From Saccharopolyspora rhizosphaerae (GTDB lineage Bacteria > Actinomycetota > Actinomycetes > Mycobacteriales > Pseudonocardiaceae): a stretch of 64,000 nt of DNA. Below the pieces are notes generated by a model. That model saw nothing but the letters and a program-made list of their open reading frames with translations, did no database searches and had not been told where the DNA came from. Of this stretch, positions 29,044 to 37,434 are shown piece after piece. A program made the position numbers and the translations under genes. The stretch is from contig NZ_RSAA01000007.1 in NCBI RefSeq assembly GCF_003931915.1, positions 434,001 to 498,000 on the forward strand. The letters are read 5' to 3'. Numbering within the stretch: the stretch's first letter is position 1; each line of letters starts with the position of its first letter.

Positions 29044-30012
29044 GTGTTCGCTCTCCCGCCGGTACGCCGGCTCCTCACGGTCGTCACGACCCTGCTGGTC
29101 TTCGTCGCGACGCTGACCGCGTGCGGCTCGTCCGAGGACGAAGTCGTGCTGCGCGTCGGCGACCAGACCGGCGAGACGCAGTCCCGGCTGCGCGCGGCCG
29201 GTCTGCTCGACGACCTGCCGTACGAGATCGAGTGGGCCCAGTTCCCCGCGGCCGCCCACCTGCACGAGGCCCTGCGCGCCGACGCGGTCGACATCGGCTC
29301 CGCGGCGGATTCCCCGACGGTCGCCGCGATCGCCGGCGGCTCACCGATCAAGGCCGTCGCCGCCTGGAACAACGGCGGCAAGGGCACCTACGTCCTGGTG
29401 CCGGCGGACAGCCCGATCCGCACCCTCGCCGACTTGAAGGGCAAGCGCATCTCACCGAGCACCCGGGGCAGCGTCGCGCACTACCTGGTCCTCGGCGCCC
29501 TCGAGAAGGCCGGCCTGGACGAATCCGACGCCACGCTGAACTACCTCGCCCCCACCGACGCCAGCTCGGCGTTCTCCACCGGGAGCATCGACGCCTGGGC
29601 CACCTGGGGCGTCTACGCCGCCCGCACGCGAGGGCAGCTGGGCGCCCGGGTCCTCACCGACGGTGCGGGCATCAACAGCGGGCTCAGCGTCCTCAGCGCC
29701 ACCAACACCTCGCTCACCAACCCCCGCAAGCGCAGGGCCATCGCGGACTTCGCCGACCGCGTCGACCGGAGCTACCAGTGGGCCCAGCTGAACCCCGCGG
29801 CCTTCGACCAGTGGTACTCCGGCTTCGCCCGCCAACCACTCGACGTCGCCGCGCAGATCCGCCAGGAGCAGACCGCCTACCGCAGGATCCCGCTCGACGA
29901 CGCCTTCACCGACCAGCTCCAACGCACCTTCACCACCTGGACCCGAGCAGGAGTCCTCCACGGCGGCGAGGACGTGGAGGCCCACATCGACCCCACAGTC
30001 GCCACCCCCTGA
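29044..30012 (+). CDS. Sulfonate ABC transporter substrate-binding lipoprotein (SsuA-like)
   Basis: 322 residues. A signal peptide ends in the lipobox LTAC (Cys at about residue 27), so it is a membrane-tethered lipoprotein. The NMT1/SsuA-like fold shows in FPAAAHLHEALRADAVDIGSAADSPTVAAIAGGSP, TLADLKGKRISPSTRGS and STGSIDAWATWGVYAA. It would capture aliphatic sulfonates outside the cell. GTG 29044 follows GGAAGGA, 15 bases after the monooxygenase stop. The expected permease (SsuC) and ATPase (SsuB) genes do not follow, which makes it an orphan here. Confidence 0.84.
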   Translation: MFALPPVRRLLTVVTTLLVFVATLTACGSSEDEVVLRVGDQTGETQSRLRAAGLLDDLPYEIEWAQFPAAAHLHEALRADAVDIGSAADSPTVAAIAGGSPIKAVAAWNNGGKGTYVLVPADSPIRTLADLKGKRISPSTRGSVAHYLVLGALEKAGLDESDATLNYLAPTDASSAFSTGSIDAWATWGVYAARTRGQLGARVLTDGAGINSGLSVLSATNTSLTNPRKRRAIADFADRVDRSYQWAQLNPAAFDQWYSGFARQPLDVAAQIRQEQTAYRRIPLDDAFTDQLQRTFTTWTRAGVLHGGEDVEAHIDPTVATP

Positions 30013-30016
30013 CCCC

Positions 30017-30041
30017 TTCCCGCCTCGCGGCCGCGCGGGAA
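30017..30041 (+). terminator. Hairpin after the sulfonate operon
   Basis: A 7-bp stem (30017-30023 with 30035-30041) and an 11-base GC-rich loop begin 5 bases after the SsuA-like stop codon. Confidence 0.5.
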
Positions 30042-30409
30042 CCAGAACCTCCGGTGATCAGGCGAACCTGTACCGGAGCATCCGGCCCCCGGAAAACCGC
30101 GGTGGTCCAGAACCGGCCCGCACGCAGGATCTTCGCTGCCGTTCGAGCCAGTCCTGACCGACGAGCCGTCACCCGCACCACGCTCGAGTCACAGCCCCCG
30201 ACCCCGGATCCGAGAACCTCCCACCCCACACCACCGCACGGGAACGGACCGAGCCCGGACATCAAGGGACCGAACACCGGGTCCGTCGCCCGACCGGGGC
30301 AACCGAGATCTCGCCACTCGTCGAGCTCCGCTGTCGCTCGGGCGGTCGGTCCGTGGGCCGTCCTTCGTGGCGTGGTCGCTCGAGGTCGTCTCCCGGCTCC
30401 CGGGGAGGG
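30042..30409. other. Non-coding gap between convergent genes
   Basis: 368 bases separate the sulfonate operon from the convergent glutaminase gene. I find no coding pattern and no repeat. It is unusually long for a convergent gap and occupies the place where ssuB and ssuC would be expected, but shows no remnant of them by eye. Confidence 0.4.
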
Positions 30410-31321
30410 CTAGAAGATCGACCAGCCGGTCATGTTGGTGAAGTGGTCGAGGGCTGCGACACCGGTCACGGAGTTGCCGCGCGCGTCGAGCCCCGGGCTC
30501 CAGACGGCGATGGAGCAGCGGCCCGGCACGATGGCGAGGACACCTCCGCCGACACCGCTCTTGCCGGGGATGCCGACGCGGTAGGCGAAATCCCCTGCGG
30601 CGTCGTAAGTCCCGCAGGTCAGCATGATCGCGTTGACCCGCTTGGCCTGCCTGCTGGTGAGCAGTTCGGAACCGTCGCGGCGAACACCGTGCGCGGCGAG
30701 GAAGAGCCCGGCGAGCGCCAGGTCGCGGCAGCTCACCTCGATCGAGCACTGCCGGACGTACTGGTCGAGCACGGTCGCCACCGGGTTGTGCATGTTGCCG
30801 TACGACGCCATGAAGTGCGTGACGGCCAGGTTCCGGTGGGCGTGGGTGGCCTCGGAGGCCGCCACCTCCTCGTCCACCCGCAGGTCCGGGTTACCGCTCT
30901 CGGCGCGCAGGAAGTCGAGCAGCTCCCCGGTCGCGTCGCCGACCTGGGAGATCAGCTCATCGGTGACCGCCAGCGCGCCCGCGTTGATGAACGGGTTCCG
31001 CGGAATCCCCCGTTCGTGCTCCAGCTGGACCAGCGAGTTGAAGGCGTTGCCCGACGGTTCCCGGCCGACCCGGCGCCACAACGACTCGTCGCTGCCCGCC
31101 AGCACGAGCGCGAGGGTGAAGACCTTCGAGATGCTCTGAGCCGAGAACGGCACTTGCCAGTCGCCGGCCCCGACGACACGACCGCCGAGGTCGGCGACCG
31201 CGATGCCGAACTGGCCCGGGTCGATCCGCGCGAGCGCCGGGATGTAATCGGCGACCTCCCCCGCACCGCGCAGCGGCGCGACCTCGTCGACGATCCGCCC
31301 GAGCACCTCGTCCAGCTCCAC
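30410..31321 (-). CDS. glsA: Glutaminase
   Basis: 303 residues, full length for the GlsA family of beta-lactamase-like serine hydrolases. QVPFSAQSISKVFTLALVL carries the catalytic Ser-x-x-Lys, RNPFINAGALAVTDEL and VTHFMASYGNMHNPV carry the conserved Asn and Tyr substrate contacts, and GIPGKSGVGGGVLAIVPGR is the C-terminal signature. It hydrolyses glutamine to glutamate and ammonia. GTG 31321 gives the usual N-terminus; no clear ribosome site is visible. The gene stands alone. Confidence 0.93.
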   Translation of the reverse strand: MELDEVLGRIVDEVAPLRGAGEVADYIPALARIDPGQFGIAVADLGGRVVGAGDWQVPFSAQSISKVFTLALVLAGSDESLWRRVGREPSGNAFNSLVQLEHERGIPRNPFINAGALAVTDELISQVGDATGELLDFLRAESGNPDLRVDEEVAASEATHAHRNLAVTHFMASYGNMHNPVATVLDQYVRQCSIEVSCRDLALAGLFLAAHGVRRDGSELLTSRQAKRVNAIMLTCGTYDAAGDFAYRVGIPGKSGVGGGVLAIVPGRCSIAVWSPGLDARGNSVTGVAALDHFTNMTGWSIF

Positions 31322-31593
31322 GAGCGACCATCATGGCACCACAAGGGCCCCACGGGAGATCGCACGAGCGCCTACGCCCCCGATCCAGCGACCTCCGACG
31401 AAGCCGTGCGCACAACGCTCGATCCGCTCGGGGGCGTTCTCGTGCCGCCGCTGGTGATCAACGCGCGAAGCGCGGCACCGACGCGGAGAACTGCGGACGA
31501 ACGTGGCCGTCCCTACTTCCCGGCGCTCGCCGGTGCACAACCTCAGGAAAAGGTGGCGTGAACGCGCATTCGGACGGAACAGTTCCGCGCATG
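31322..31593. other. Non-coding gap upstream of glutaminase
   Basis: With the terminator that follows, 325 bases lie between the glutaminase start and the tRNA cluster. It should hold the glutaminase promoter. I see no convincing box, operator or gene. Confidence 0.4.
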
Positions 31594-31625
31594 AAAAAAC
31601 CTCGCCGACGATTCATCGACGAGGT
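31594..31625 (-). terminator. Intrinsic terminator of the tRNA operon
   Basis: Read on the minus strand, an 11-bp stem with a 5-base loop (31599-31625) is followed directly by six T residues (31594-31599). It is the most classical Rho-independent terminator in the window and ends the Gly-Cys-Val tRNA transcript. Confidence 0.85.
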
Positions 31626-31646
31626 CCGCACTTCGCAATGCGCTGG

Positions 31647-31718
31647 TGCGCGATACTGGGATTGAACCAGTGACCTCTACCGTGTCAAGGTAGCGCTCTC
31701 CCACTGAGCTAATCGCGC
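31647..31718 (-). tRNA. tRNA-Val (GAC)
   Basis: 72 nucleotides with a 7-bp acceptor stem (GCGCGAT with ATCGCGC), a TTAGCTCAGTGGGAGAGC D-arm, anticodon loop TTGACAC giving GAC, and a GGTTCAATCCC T-arm. CCA is not encoded. It is the last of three tRNA genes in one minus-strand operon. Confidence 0.95.
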
Positions 31719-31719
31719 G

Positions 31720-31791
31720 AGGCGGAGGCGGGAATCGAACCCGCGTACAGGGCTTTGCAGGCCCTTGCCTAAGCCACTCGGCCACTCCGCC
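31720..31791 (-). tRNA. tRNA-Cys (GCA)
   Basis: 72 nucleotides. The acceptor stem is GGCGGAG with CTCCGCC and the discriminator base is U, as in bacterial tRNA-Cys. Anticodon loop CTGCAAA gives GCA, and the T-arm contains GGTTCGAATCCC. One base separates it from the downstream tRNA-Val. Confidence 0.95.
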
Positions 31792-31837
31792 GGACTCCGC
31801 ATCCACACCGAAGCCGGCTGGAACGCCAGAGAACCAG

Positions 31838-31910
31838 AGCGGATGACGGGACTCGAACCCGCGACCCTCACCTTGGCAAGGTGATGCGCTACCAGCTGCG
31901 CTACATCCGC
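31838..31910 (-). tRNA. tRNA-Gly (GCC)
   Basis: 73 nucleotides. Acceptor stem GCGGATG pairs with CATCCGC, the anticodon loop TTGCCAA gives GCC, and the T-arm has GGTTCGAGTCCC. It is the first gene of the operon; its promoter must lie in 31911-32049. Confidence 0.95.
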
Positions 31911-32049
31911 CTGCTGCGACCTCGTGGCCCGGTTGTCCCGGGCCCGTCCGCCGCGTTGCACAGTGAACTCTAGACCACGCCCAAGATCGGACTCGAAGGG
32001 GGGTCCCCACTCCGCCTGGCGGCAACCGGGCAGAGCGGTTCAAGCCTGA

Positions 32050-32475
32050 TCAGCCCATGTCGAAGGGCAGCAGGCGGGTGAGCGCGTCGTCGACGTCGAC
32101 CCACAGGTTCTCGTTGCCGGGGACCACGACGTCGTAGGTCCGGTCCAAGAAGTCGGCGAGCTCTTGCGCCGAAGCCTCGAACACGGCGTGCCCGGACGGC
32201 GAGCTCAGCTCGATGGCCACGACCTCCGGGTCGTCGACCGCCGGGCGGATGGTCACGTCGCCCTCGCCGGCGTGCGCGATCAGGCCGTCGGCCAACAGAT
32301 CGCGGGCGAACACCCACTCGACCCAACCGGCACGGCCGGTGCGGAACGCGGCCACCACCGCGTACGGGTCCTGGGTGTCGTAGCGCAGTTCGACCTGGAC
32401 CGGCACCGCAGGCGCCTGCGGCGCGAGCAGGTCGAACACAGCCGTAGAACGGAGTGTCACGTGATCGTTACGCAT
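32050..32475 (-). CDS. SsgA-like (SsgB-type) cell division / sporulation regulator
   Basis: 141 residues, the usual SALP length. The family pattern is clear: PVQVELRYDTQDPYAVVAAFRTG, VEWVFARDLLADGL, GDVTIRPA and IELSSPSGHAVFEASAQELADFLDRTY. Proteins of this family occur in morphologically complex actinomycetes and help place FtsZ or control septum formation; SsgB-type members are the most widespread. ATG 32475 has GGGGAGGAAC just upstream. A long 778-base non-coding region precedes it, fitting a heavily regulated promoter. Confidence 0.88.
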   Translation of the reverse strand: MRNDHVTLRSTAVFDLLAPQAPAVPVQVELRYDTQDPYAVVAAFRTGRAGWVEWVFARDLLADGLIAHAGEGDVTIRPAVDDPEVVAIELSSPSGHAVFEASAQELADFLDRTYDVVVPGNENLWVDVDDALTRLLPFDMG

Positions 32476-33253
32476 TGTTCCTCCCCTTCCTGCTCCCTCC
32501 CGGTCCGTTTATCGACCGAGCAACACAGTTGTGACGCTTCACCGGGCAGATTTACTCGCGACTCCCGCATAGATCACCCGGTCGGGCCATGCCCGAATTC
32601 GCTGGGCGACCAAGCGAGTGCACTCCGTGTTCGAAATCCCGGACTTGCTGTGGTCGCCGGTCCCAACCGATCCCCCTTCCGACCGGTCGGGCCGTCGTCC
32701 ACTCCGGAGATCTCGATCCGTCGCGAACTCCCCCGATCTTGGGAGCGGCCGGCCCGAAGACCCGACTCGCTCAGTGACCGACCCTGGTTACCTTCTGTAA
32801 CTAGGTCGACCACGCCGAGCCCGGCCGGCAGATCGGTCGCCCACGCCCGGAGAACCCTTCCTCTGCGTACCCGCTGACCACGGGGTTCATGCTTCGTCCG
32901 GTTCGCCCGACGTGGTTCAAGAATAGGTCACGGAAGGCCTTCGCATTTTCCCGAAACCGCCCCGGATGAGATGTCGACCACGAGTTGTCACCATTTCGGG
33001 CTAATGGTCTTCACCGCCCCGGTTACAGCGCACGCACGGCTCCGAACGGGCGGTCGAGAGGCGGCTCACACTGTGACCAGGATCGAAGTGACGCCACAGA
33101 GTCCTTGGTCCCGGCTTCAGACCAAACGGACGATGATCCCCGTCACAATCCAGTCACGGCGACACGCGGCGAGCACCCGTCCGTCCGCTTGACAGCCATC
33201 TCCTGTTTACCGGAGACCGGCACGGTGGAGGGCTTCCGACTCGCCGACGTGAT
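32476..33253. other. Long non-coding divergent region upstream of the SsgA-like gene
   Basis: 778 bases with no plausible gene and a lower GC share than its surroundings. It holds GTTAC-N5-GTAAC (32787-32801), GTCAC-N6-GTCAC (33142-33157), a repeated CCGGTCGGGCC motif (near 32578 and 32682) and TTGACA at 33190. These fit a regulatory region serving both the division gene and the membrane-protein gene on the other side. Confidence 0.5.
33142..33157. promoter_or_regulatory. MtrA-like direct repeat
   Basis: GTCAC at 33142-33146 and 33153-33157 are 11 bp apart, on the same face of the helix. Tandem GTCAC/GTAAC-type sites are known for the actinobacterial response regulator MtrA, which controls division genes. 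This is a weak, motif-only call. Confidence 0.3.
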
Positions 33254-33829
33254 GTGGCCCAGCGCACCGCGCGTCGCCGACCGCGACCGTATCCTGGGCC
33301 TGCGAGCCCCGACGAACTGCCGAGGTGGACAGCCCTGAACGATCAAGCCGAGCCGGGGACCCGACACGCCGGTGCGGATCCAGGCGAGCACGAGCACCGC
33401 CAGCACAAGCACCCGCGCCTGCACGCGCTGCGCGAGCGCTTGCACGGCTACCGCGAGCACGTCCGCCGCCGCCCGTCCCTGAACATCACCTACCGGGTCG
33501 TGCTCGGCGTGTTCGGCACCGCGGTCCTCATCACGGGACTGCTGATGATCCCGTACCCCGGGCCGGGGTGGCTGGTGGTCTTCGCCGGGCTCGGCATCCT
33601 CGCCACCGAGTTCCACTGGGCGCACCGGGTCAACATGTTCGCCAAGCACCACTACCAGCGGTGGGTCCGCTGGATGGGCCGCCAGCACCTGGCCACCAAG
33701 CTCACGATCATGGCCGCGACCGGCCTGGTGGTCCTGGTGACGCTGTGGCTTCTGGGCATGTTCGGGACGATCGGGGGCTGGCTCGGCCTGCGCTGGACGT
33801 GGTTGGCCTCCCCCCTGTTCGGCTCCTAG
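33254..33829 (+). CDS. TIGR02611-type membrane protein (PGPGW motif)
   Basis: Up to 191 residues. A charged N-terminus is followed by two hydrophobic hairpins: LGVFGTAVLITGLLMIPYPG with PGPGWLVVFAGLGILATEF, then TIMAATGLVVLVTLWLLGMFG. IPYPGPGWLVV is the conserved family core. Function is unknown. GTG 33254 is the only common start codon, but the first 27 residues look non-native. TATCCT at 33291 and a GAGG before a CTG codon at 33336 suggest the true protein may start near residue 28 from a rare CTG. Confidence 0.72.
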   Translation: MAQRTARRRPRPYPGPASPDELPRWTALNDQAEPGTRHAGADPGEHEHRQHKHPRLHALRERLHGYREHVRRRPSLNITYRVVLGVFGTAVLITGLLMIPYPGPGWLVVFAGLGILATEFHWAHRVNMFAKHHYQRWVRWMGRQHLATKLTIMAATGLVVLVTLWLLGMFGTIGGWLGLRWTWLASPLFGS

Positions 33830-33851
33830 AAACGATCGTGTATTGTTCTTC

Positions 33852-33873
33852 TCGTCGCCAGGAACGGCGGCGA
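33852..33873 (+). terminator. Hairpin between membrane-protein gene and tRNA-Val
   Basis: An 8-bp stem (33852-33859 with 33866-33873, one G-T pair) and a 6-base loop lie after the stop codon. Outer TTGTTC and GAACAA sequences can extend it. Confidence 0.4.
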
Positions 33874-33885
33874 ACAACAGAACAA

Positions 33886-33957
33886 GGGCGATTAGCTCAG
33901 GGGGAGAGCGCTTCGTTCACACCGAAGAGGTCACTGGTTCGATCCCAGTATCGCCCA
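33886..33957 (+). tRNA. tRNA-Val (CAC)
   Basis: 72 nucleotides. Acceptor GGGCGAT pairs with ATCGCCC, the D-arm is TTAGCTCAGGGGGAGAGC, the anticodon loop TTCACAC gives CAC, and the T-arm has GGTTCGATCCC. CCA is not encoded. It is separate from the minus-strand tRNA operon 2 kb away and has its own terminator. Confidence 0.95.
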
Positions 33958-33964
33958 CAGATCG

Positions 33965-34010
33965 AGACCCCGATCAGAACTCCACTCGGAGAACGGTCGG
34001 GGTCTTTCTC
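33965..34010 (+). terminator. Terminator of tRNA-Val (CAC)
   Basis: A 9-bp stem (33965-33973 with 33997-34005) is followed by TTCTC. The 23-base loop contains a further CTCC/GGAG stem. It starts 8 bases after the tRNA. Confidence 0.75.
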
Positions 34011-34352
34011 ATTGCCCGGTGGACCGGGGGTCAGCACAGTGTCAGCCTGGTCAACGGGCGGGGAGGGACCATCCCGTCACCGTCGTCGGTTCGGCGGGTG
34101 CAGTGGTCGAGCGTCGTGGACGATCGCTCATATCCCATTCGGTGTCCGAACTCCTCGACTGACTGGACCTCGCGTCGGGAACACCTGGAATTCTCCTGGC
34201 GAACCCGAGTCGCGTTTGACCCAGGAACGGCTGGGGCGTCGGCGGTCGGTGTTCAAGGCGGAACACTTCCCCACACCAGTCAGGCAGGAGGGCAGGCCAC
34301 AAGGCGCCAGGCACGCGAATGACCGAGGTCGTCACAGCGCCACGACTGCGCG
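34011..34352. other. Non-coding gap
   Basis: 342 bases between the tRNA terminator and the end of the SdpI-like gene. The base composition is irregular and I see no gene, repeat or signal. Confidence 0.4.
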
Positions 34353-34760
34353 TCAGCCGCCGTGTTCGCTCGGCGGAGGGGTCGCTCGTGCCGCGCGATC
34401 GGCCAGGACGGCCGACCAGGTCGTGAGGCCGAGGAAGGCGGCGCACCCCACCGCGAAGACGACCAGCGTGGGCACCAAGGCGACGGAGTCCGCCACGCCC
34501 GCGACGCGCAGAGCGAGCGCCGGGACGAGGGTCGCGATCCCCGCGATCGCAGCGACCCGGGCGGTCACCCGCATCAACGGCTCGGCGGCGCGATGCCCGG
34601 CGGACCAGGCCGCGTCCGACCGCATCGTCGCTGCCGTGCGCACGCCCGCGAGGGGGTTGCGGGTCAACGCGCCGCTGCGGATCCGTCCGGCGATCCGGTG
34701 GAACACCAGGGCCACGAGGAGCAGGCTCGCCCCTCCCATCCCGCCGACCAGGACGGACAT
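34353..34760 (-). CDS. SdpI family membrane protein
   Basis: 135 residues with three or four hydrophobic helices. The core GALTRNPLAGVRTAATMRSDAAWSAGHRAA matches the SdpI pattern (G-x-R-T, then S, W and GH). SdpI in Bacillus gives immunity to a secreted toxin; actinobacterial homologues mostly have no known role. ATG 34760 has GGAGGAGG at ideal spacing and is preferred over a GTG nine bases upstream. No toxin-like gene is visible nearby. Confidence 0.75.
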   Translation of the reverse strand: MSVLVGGMGGASLLLVALVFHRIAGRIRSGALTRNPLAGVRTAATMRSDAAWSAGHRAAEPLMRVTARVAAIAGIATLVPALALRVAGVADSVALVPTLVVFAVGCAAFLGLTTWSAVLADRAARATPPPSEHGG

Positions 34761-34861
34761 CGTCCACACCTCCTCCGCCGAACCACCTTCGCCATCCGGC
34801 TCCGGGCGACCCTAGACCACAGGTTCGAGCGTGCGCTCCACCGGAACCGGCGAACCGGGCG

Positions 34862-35152
34862 TCAGAAGTCCTGGTCCGACTCGTGTCCGGCAGCGTGGTG
34901 GCGGTGGCTGAGGTGCAGGTAGCGGATCATGCGGATGGTGGGGCGGATCGCCAGTTCGATGCTGCCCAGCAAGAACATCCACGTGCCCGCGGTGAACATC
35001 GCGGGGTCGAAGAACATGATGCTGCCGGCGACGAACCAGATGGCGATGAGGATGTCGTTGACGATGCTGGCCGCCTCGTAGCGGTGGCGGAGCAGGAGTT
35101 CGCCATGGCCGATGTGCCATCTGCTGGGCGTGGAGGCACTGGGATCGCTCAT
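34862..35152 (-). CDS. YrhK-domain small membrane protein
   Basis: 96 residues with two hydrophobic helices. HGELLLRHRYEAASIVNDILIAIWFVAGSIMFF and WMFLLGSIELAIRPTIRMIRYLHL match the YrhK domain. The function is unknown. ATG 35152 is the natural start, although no good ribosome site precedes it. It lies 101 bases upstream of the SdpI-like gene on the same strand. Confidence 0.7.
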   Translation of the reverse strand: MSDPSASTPSRWHIGHGELLLRHRYEAASIVNDILIAIWFVAGSIMFFDPAMFTAGTWMFLLGSIELAIRPTIRMIRYLHLSHRHHAAGHESDQDF

Positions 35153-35422
35153 GGGAGGAGTGTTGAGCGCAGCCTGCGGTGCTGAGGAGGGCCCATCGGC
35201 CCGGTCGAGCAACACTCCCGCCGATGCCTGATCACGGCGAAGCGTTCTTGGCCGCCGGAGCGCCGAGGATCTCGCTGGTCCGACCACAGCCCGACCCGAG
35301 GTTCGAGAAGGTCGCGCTCACGCCCGGCTCTCCGGCGGACTGATCTGGCCGAAAGCCGGTCGCCTCGCTGATTTCCGCCAACGACTGATCGCACCGGATC
35401 TTCCGGAAGAATCCCCGGATCG

Positions 35423-35818
35423 TCAGGCGTTGGTGGGTCGTTCGGATTCCGGGAGGTCGTCGACAGCCGTGCCGAGAAGGCAGAACTCGTTGCCTTCCGG
35501 GTCGGCGAGGACCTTCCAGGTGACGTCCGGGGGTTGGCCGACGTCGGCGGGCCGGGCGCCGAGGGCTTCCAGGCGTCGCAGCTCGTCCTCGGCGGACCGG
35601 TCGGTCGCTCGGACGTCGAAGTGCAGGCGGTTCTTGACGGTCTTGGACTCAGGCACCTCGAAGACGTCGATGCGCGGCCAGGACCCGTCGGACGCACCGA
35701 TGGTCAGCCCGCCCTCCTCGCGGTCGACGACGCTCCAGCCCAGCACCTCGCACCAGAAGGACGCGATCTTCTCGATGTCGTGGGCGTCGATGACGACGGC
35801 GGAGATGCGGCTGGTCAT
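35423..35818 (-). CDS. VOC (glyoxalase/bleomycin-resistance) family protein
   Basis: 131 residues with two beta-alpha-beta-beta-beta modules. The first is SAVVIDAHDIEKIASFWCEVLGW and the second LHFDVRATDRSAEDELRRLEALGA ending in VLADPEGNEFCLLG, whose glutamate is the usual metal ligand. Members bind or transform small molecules; this glyoxalase_6-like subtype has no fixed function. It starts at ATG 35818, divergent from the acetyltransferase. Confidence 0.78.
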   Translation of the reverse strand: MTSRISAVVIDAHDIEKIASFWCEVLGWSVVDREEGGLTIGASDGSWPRIDVFEVPESKTVKNRLHFDVRATDRSAEDELRRLEALGARPADVGQPPDVTWKVLADPEGNEFCLLGTAVDDLPESERPTNA

Positions 35819-35899
35819 GACCCGAGCATCCCCGTTGTTCGCCTCCGCCGCACCCGAATTCCGTTGCGCCCGACGCCTGGGTGGTCGAAGGATGGGGTC

Positions 35900-36403
35900 G
35901 TGGACGAGATCCTGATCCGCCCGGCCCGCGCCGGCGATGCGGACTTCCTCGCGGACATGCTGGTCGAGGCGGCGAACACGCCGAGCCATCCGGGGCGCAG
36001 CCGTGCCGAGGCGCTCGCCGACCCGGCCGTCGCGCGCTACGTGGAGGGCTGGCCGCGGGCCACCGATCTCGGTGTCGTGGCGGAGCGTCCCGGCCGCCCG
36101 GTCGGCGCGGCGTGGCTGCGGTACTTCGACGAGACCGCTCCCGGGTACGGTTACGTCCGCTCCGACGTCCCGGAGCTGGCGATCGGTGTCGACGCTGCGA
36201 ACCGGGGCAACGGGATCGGGCGAGACCTGCTGCGAGCGCTGCACGACGCCGCGCGGCAGCGGGGGATCGACCAGGTCTGCCTCAGCGTGGAGCGCGCGAA
36301 CCCGGCCGCGCGGCTCTACGCGTCGGAGGGGTTCGAGGTCGTCGACCGCCGCGAGATCGCCGACACCATGCTCCTCTCGCTCTGGGGCTGCCCGGAGCGC
36401 TGA
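35900..36403 (+). CDS. GNAT family N-acetyltransferase
   Basis: 167 residues. The acetyl-CoA pyrophosphate loop is GVDAANRGNGIGRDLLRALHDAA, preceded by the beta-4 strand ELAIGV and followed by LSVERANPAARLYASEGFEVV. The acceptor substrate is unknown. GTG 35900 has AAGGA upstream. Its stop directly abuts that of the convergent proline iminopeptidase gene. Confidence 0.82.
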   Translation: MDEILIRPARAGDADFLADMLVEAANTPSHPGRSRAEALADPAVARYVEGWPRATDLGVVAERPGRPVGAAWLRYFDETAPGYGYVRSDVPELAIGVDAANRGNGIGRDLLRALHDAARQRGIDQVCLSVERANPAARLYASEGFEVVDRREIADTMLLSLWGCPER

Positions 36404-37369
36404 TCAGCTCGCGTAGCGGTCCGTGGCCTCGAGCAGCGCGTCCAGGACGCCCGGTTCGTCGTAGGCGTGGCCCCCGTCGGGGATCATCCGCAGGTCCGCC
36501 TCCGGCCAGGCCTGCGCGAGCTCGAAAGCCGTGGTGGGCGGAGTGATCACGTCGTAACGGCCCTGCACGATCGTCCCCGGGATGCCGTGCAGGCGGTGGG
36601 CGTTGGCGAGGAGCTGTCCCTCGGCGAGCCAGGCGCCGTGCACGAAGAAGTGGGTTTCGATGCGGGCGAACGCGGCGGCGAAGGCGGGATCCCCGAAGTC
36701 CTCGACGAGCGCCGGACGCGGCAGCAGCCCGATCAGACTGGCCTCCCAGCGGCTCCAGGCGATGGCCGCGCGCTCCCGGACGTGGGCGTCGGTTTCGTGC
36801 AGCATGCGGTGGTAGCAGCGCAGCACGTCGTCGCGCTCGGATCCCGGGACCACCTCGAGGAGTTCGGCCCAGCGGTCCGGGAAGAGCTGCGCCGCCCCAC
36901 CTGCGTACAACCAGTCGATCTCGCTCTGGCGACAGGTGAACACGCCGCGCAGCACGAGTTCGGTGACGCGCTCCGGGTGCGTCTCGGCGTAGGCCAGCGC
37001 GAGCGTGCTCCCCCACGAACCCCCGAGGACCAGCCAGGACTCGATGCCCAGGTGTGCACGCAGGCGCTCCACGTCGGCGACCAGGTGCCAGGTGGTGTTG
37101 CTGCTGAGGTCGGCACCGAGCTCGCCGGCGTCGGGCGTGCTGCGGCCGCACCCGCGCTGGTCGAACAGCACGATGCGGTAGCGGTCCGGGTCGAAGAGGC
37201 CGCGGTGCGCGGGAGAGCAGCCCGCGCCCGGTCCGCCGTGCAGGAACACCGCGGGTTTCCCACGCGGGTTGCCGCTCTCCTCCCAGTGCACGAGGTTGCC
37301 GTCGCCGACGTCGAGCTGCCCGGAGGCGTGGGGTTCCCGCTGCGGGTGGAGATCGCGCATGCAGGCCAT
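36404..37369 (-). CDS. pip: Proline iminopeptidase
   Basis: 321 residues, as usual for Pip (peptidase S33). It begins with the typical HPQREPHASGQLDVGDGNLVHW. FLHGGPGAGCSPAHRGLFDP and VLFDQRGCGRSTPDA are family signatures. The nucleophile is in LGGSWGSTLALAYA, Asp in IVQGRYDVITPP and His in DGGHAYDEP. It removes N-terminal proline from peptides in the cytoplasm. ATG 37369 and ATG 37360 are both possible; neither has a strong ribosome site. Confidence 0.93.
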   Translation of the reverse strand: MACMRDLHPQREPHASGQLDVGDGNLVHWEESGNPRGKPAVFLHGGPGAGCSPAHRGLFDPDRYRIVLFDQRGCGRSTPDAGELGADLSSNTTWHLVADVERLRAHLGIESWLVLGGSWGSTLALAYAETHPERVTELVLRGVFTCRQSEIDWLYAGGAAQLFPDRWAELLEVVPGSERDDVLRCYHRMLHETDAHVRERAAIAWSRWEASLIGLLPRPALVEDFGDPAFAAAFARIETHFFVHGAWLAEGQLLANAHRLHGIPGTIVQGRYDVITPPTTAFELAQAWPEADLRMIPDGGHAYDEPGVLDALLEATDRYAS

Positions 37370-37434
37370 CGTGCCGCAGCGGCGCGAGGCGCGGGAGCAC
37401 TTTCCCGCAGCGGGCGGACGGCCGCGGCGGCGTG

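Noticed and set aside
31647-33957. tRNA genes as integration site of a mobile element
   Set aside because: No integrase, no duplicated tRNA 3' end and no change in gene content next to the tRNAs.
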